A stretch of 64,000 nucleotides of DNA, from positions 39,759 through 103,758 of the forward strand of contig NZ_VZII01000011.1 of assembly GCF_009391885.1 (NCBI RefSeq), read 5' to 3'. The DNA is from Pseudomonas sp. MN1F (lineage in GTDB: Bacteria > Pseudomonadota > Gammaproteobacteria > Pseudomonadales > Pseudomonadaceae). The notes below the pieces were generated by a model. The model made no database searches. It was not told where the DNA came from and saw only the letters and a program-made list of their open reading frames with translations. Positions 62,728 through 64,000 of the stretch are shown here, in pieces. How positions within the stretch are numbered: the first letter of the stretch is position 1; every line of letters begins with the position of its first letter. The position numbers were made by a program, and so were the translations under genes.

Positions 62728-63792
62728 ATGAATACCCTGTTCATGCATTGCCGGCCCGGTTTCGAGGGTGAGGTCTGCGCCGAGATCAGCGAATATGCCG
62801 CCGTGTTGGGCGTGGCCGGCTATGCCAAGGGCAAGCCGCAGAGCGCTTGTGCCGAGTTCGTCTGTGCCGAGGCCGAAGGTGCCGAACGCCTGATGGCCCA
62901 ACTGCGCTTCGCGCAACTGATCTTCCCGCGCCAGTGGGCGCGAGGCACTTATATCGAGCTGCCAGAGAGCGACCGTATCAGCGTGCTGCTGGAGCATCTG
63001 GCTGGGCAGCCGGTATTTGGCAGCCTTTGGCTGGAAGTGCTGGACAGCAACGACGGCAAGGAGCTGTCGACGTTCTGTCGCAAGTTCGAAGTGCCTCTGC
63101 GCAAGGCCCTGGAAAAGGCTGGTCGCCTGGTCGACAACCCCAGCTTGCCGCGGCTGCTGCTGACTTTCATCAGCGGTCGTCGGGTGTTCGTTGGCATGGC
63201 TGAGGCGAACAACAGCGCCTTGTGGCCGATGGGCATCCCGCGCCTGAAGTTCCCGCGTGAGGCGCCCAGCCGTTCGACGCTCAAGCTGGAAGAGGCCTGG
63301 CACCAGTTCATCCCGCGTGAGCAGTGGGAGCAGCGCCTTGGCGACGACATGAAGGGTGTCGACCTGGGCGCTTCGCCAGGCGGCTGGACTTACCAGTTGG
63401 TGCGCCGTGGCATGCTGGTCACCGCCATCGACAATGGGCCGATGGCCGAAAGCCTGATGGAGACTGGGCTGGTAGAGCACCTGATGGCGGACGGTTTTAC
63501 GTGGCAGCCCAAGCAGCCGGTGGACTGGATGGTCTGCGACATCGTCGAGAAGCCGGCGCGGACCACCTCGCTGATCGAGACGTGGCTGGGGGAGGGGTTG
63601 TGCCGAGAGGCGGTGGTCAACCTGAAGTTGCCAATGAAGCAGCGCTATGCCGAGGTGCGTCGTTTGCTTGACCGCATGGAGGCGACGTTCAAGGCACGCA
63701 AGATCAAGGTATCGATTGCCTGCAAGCAGCTGTATCACGACCGTGAGGAAGTGACTTGCCACCTGCGCAGGCTGGACCTTAAGCCACGCTGA
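62728..63792 (+). CDS. rlmM: 23S rRNA (cytidine-2498-2'-O)-methyltransferase RlmM
   Basis: This 354-residue enzyme starts with MNTLFMHCRPGFEGEVCAEISEYAAVLGVAGYAKG. A THUMP-like N-terminal domain precedes a Rossmann methyltransferase with the SAM loop GVDLGASPGGWTYQLVRRGM and catalytic K-D-K-E residues around LIFPRQW, DWMVCDIVEKP and VNLKLPMKQR. GTGGAGTG lies before the ATG. It is divergent from acnA, 222 bases away. Confidence 0.94.
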   Translation: MNTLFMHCRPGFEGEVCAEISEYAAVLGVAGYAKGKPQSACAEFVCAEAEGAERLMAQLRFAQLIFPRQWARGTYIELPESDRISVLLEHLAGQPVFGSLWLEVLDSNDGKELSTFCRKFEVPLRKALEKAGRLVDNPSLPRLLLTFISGRRVFVGMAEANNSALWPMGIPRLKFPREAPSRSTLKLEEAWHQFIPREQWEQRLGDDMKGVDLGASPGGWTYQLVRRGMLVTAIDNGPMAESLMETGLVEHLMADGFTWQPKQPVDWMVCDIVEKPARTTSLIETWLGEGLCREAVVNLKLPMKQRYAEVRRLLDRMEATFKARKIKVSIACKQLYHDREEVTCHLRRLDLKPR

Positions 63793-63864
63793 TCCGCGAT
63801 CCGCGATCCGCGATCCGCTTGCCTCTTGCTCTTGCTCTTGCTCTTGCTCTTGCTCTTGCTCTTG
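63791..63864. repeat. Two adjacent short tandem repeats
   Basis: Four exact copies of the 7-mer GATCCGC fill 63791-63818. After TTGC, seven exact copies of the 6-mer CTCTTG fill 63823-63864. The first array begins inside the rlmM stop codon, so array slippage would not alter the protein except at its very end. Such arrays usually vary between strains. Confidence 0.92.
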
Positions 63865-63865
63865 C

Positions 63866-64000
63866 TTCTAAGCGCGCGGTAGTTCAGGCGACGCAGATTG
63901 CGACTTCAGGAGGCCGAGCGCAGGTCTTGCGGAGGGAGGTGACGGGCATGGATGCCCGTCAAGCGCTGGGCCCCAGGATGGGGCCTGCAGCGCGGTCCTC
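63866..64000. repeat. Probable start of a recurrent Pseudomonas intergenic repeat element
   Basis: GACGGGCAT/ATGCCCGTC (63941-63960) forms a perfect palindrome. A second long stem (GCGCTG-GGCCCC with GGGGCC-TGCAGCGC) follows at about 63963-63993. From memory, this GGAGGGAGGTGACGGGCATG block followed by repeated GC stems recurs in intergenic spaces of many Pseudomonas genomes. A tiny frame from 63948 runs off the window and is probably not a gene. Confidence 0.4.

Overview
The window is a GC-rich bacterial chromosome segment with the gene content and order of the Pseudomonas putida group. Supporting signs are the cmaX-cfrX-cmpX-sigX-oprF block, the ppsR/ppsA divergent pair, the large GDH180-type glutamate dehydrogenase, the nasS-nasT-nasA cluster, the P. 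putida-type REP palindrome at 17916-17951, and LexA- and sigma54-type sites of the expected form. The species assignment is an inference from remembered family sequences, not a database match. I see no rRNA, tRNA, CRISPR array or intact insertion sequence.

Region 1 (1-7473) starts inside sbcD on the minus strand. It continues with an accessory type VI secretion island on the plus strand: an orphan vgrG, an Eag-type (DUF1795) chaperone, a prePAAR/PAAR transmembrane effector ending in an HNH nuclease, and its overlapping SUKH (SMI1/KNR4) immunity gene. A low-GC tail follows, holding two decayed small genes (one with two in-frame stops, one with a frameshift) and a second, paralogous SUKH gene. 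The island ends at a DUF2628 membrane protein and a perfect 106-base palindrome.

Region 2 (7483-18316) is mostly minus strand. It contains a six-gene moxR-DUF58-DUF4381-batA-batB-batD operon with mostly 4-base overlaps. Next are an L-2-hydroxyglutarate module (lhgR, lhgO and an MHS-type transporter) with a repeated operator-like sequence in front of both lhgR and lhgO, and a small unknown gene. Region 3 (18592-32643) is mostly plus strand: gdhB, ppsR (minus), ppsA, an alpha/beta hydrolase, rraA, and the envelope-stress block cmaX-cfrX-cmpX-sigX-oprF.

Region 4 (32718-38351, minus) is assimilatory nitrate control and uptake: nasS, nasT, nasA, a PP2C phosphatase-Ser/Thr kinase fusion, and a siroheme methyltransferase. 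Between nasT and nasA I can read a sigma54 promoter followed by two A1/G4 hexaloop hairpins and an overlapping terminator. This is the layout expected for a NasT (ANTAR) antitermination leader. Region 5 (38479-64000) is housekeeping and signalling: pyrD, rmf, rlmKL, a CHASE-PAS-GGDEF protein, dacB, yggL, a BvgS-like hybrid kinase with a LuxR-type regulator, dgt, a yqjD/yqjE-like operon, an ammonium transporter, a DUF836 thioredoxin-fold protein, an M15 peptidase, a LexA-box-preceded unknown gene, an RluA-family synthase, aer, acnA and rlmM. The window ends in short tandem repeats and part of what looks like a Pseudomonas intergenic repeat element.

The most unusual items are the T6SS effector/immunity island with its decayed cassettes, the fully readable nasA leader, the putative LhgR operators, and the SOS-type promoter in front of an unrecognised 102-residue protein.
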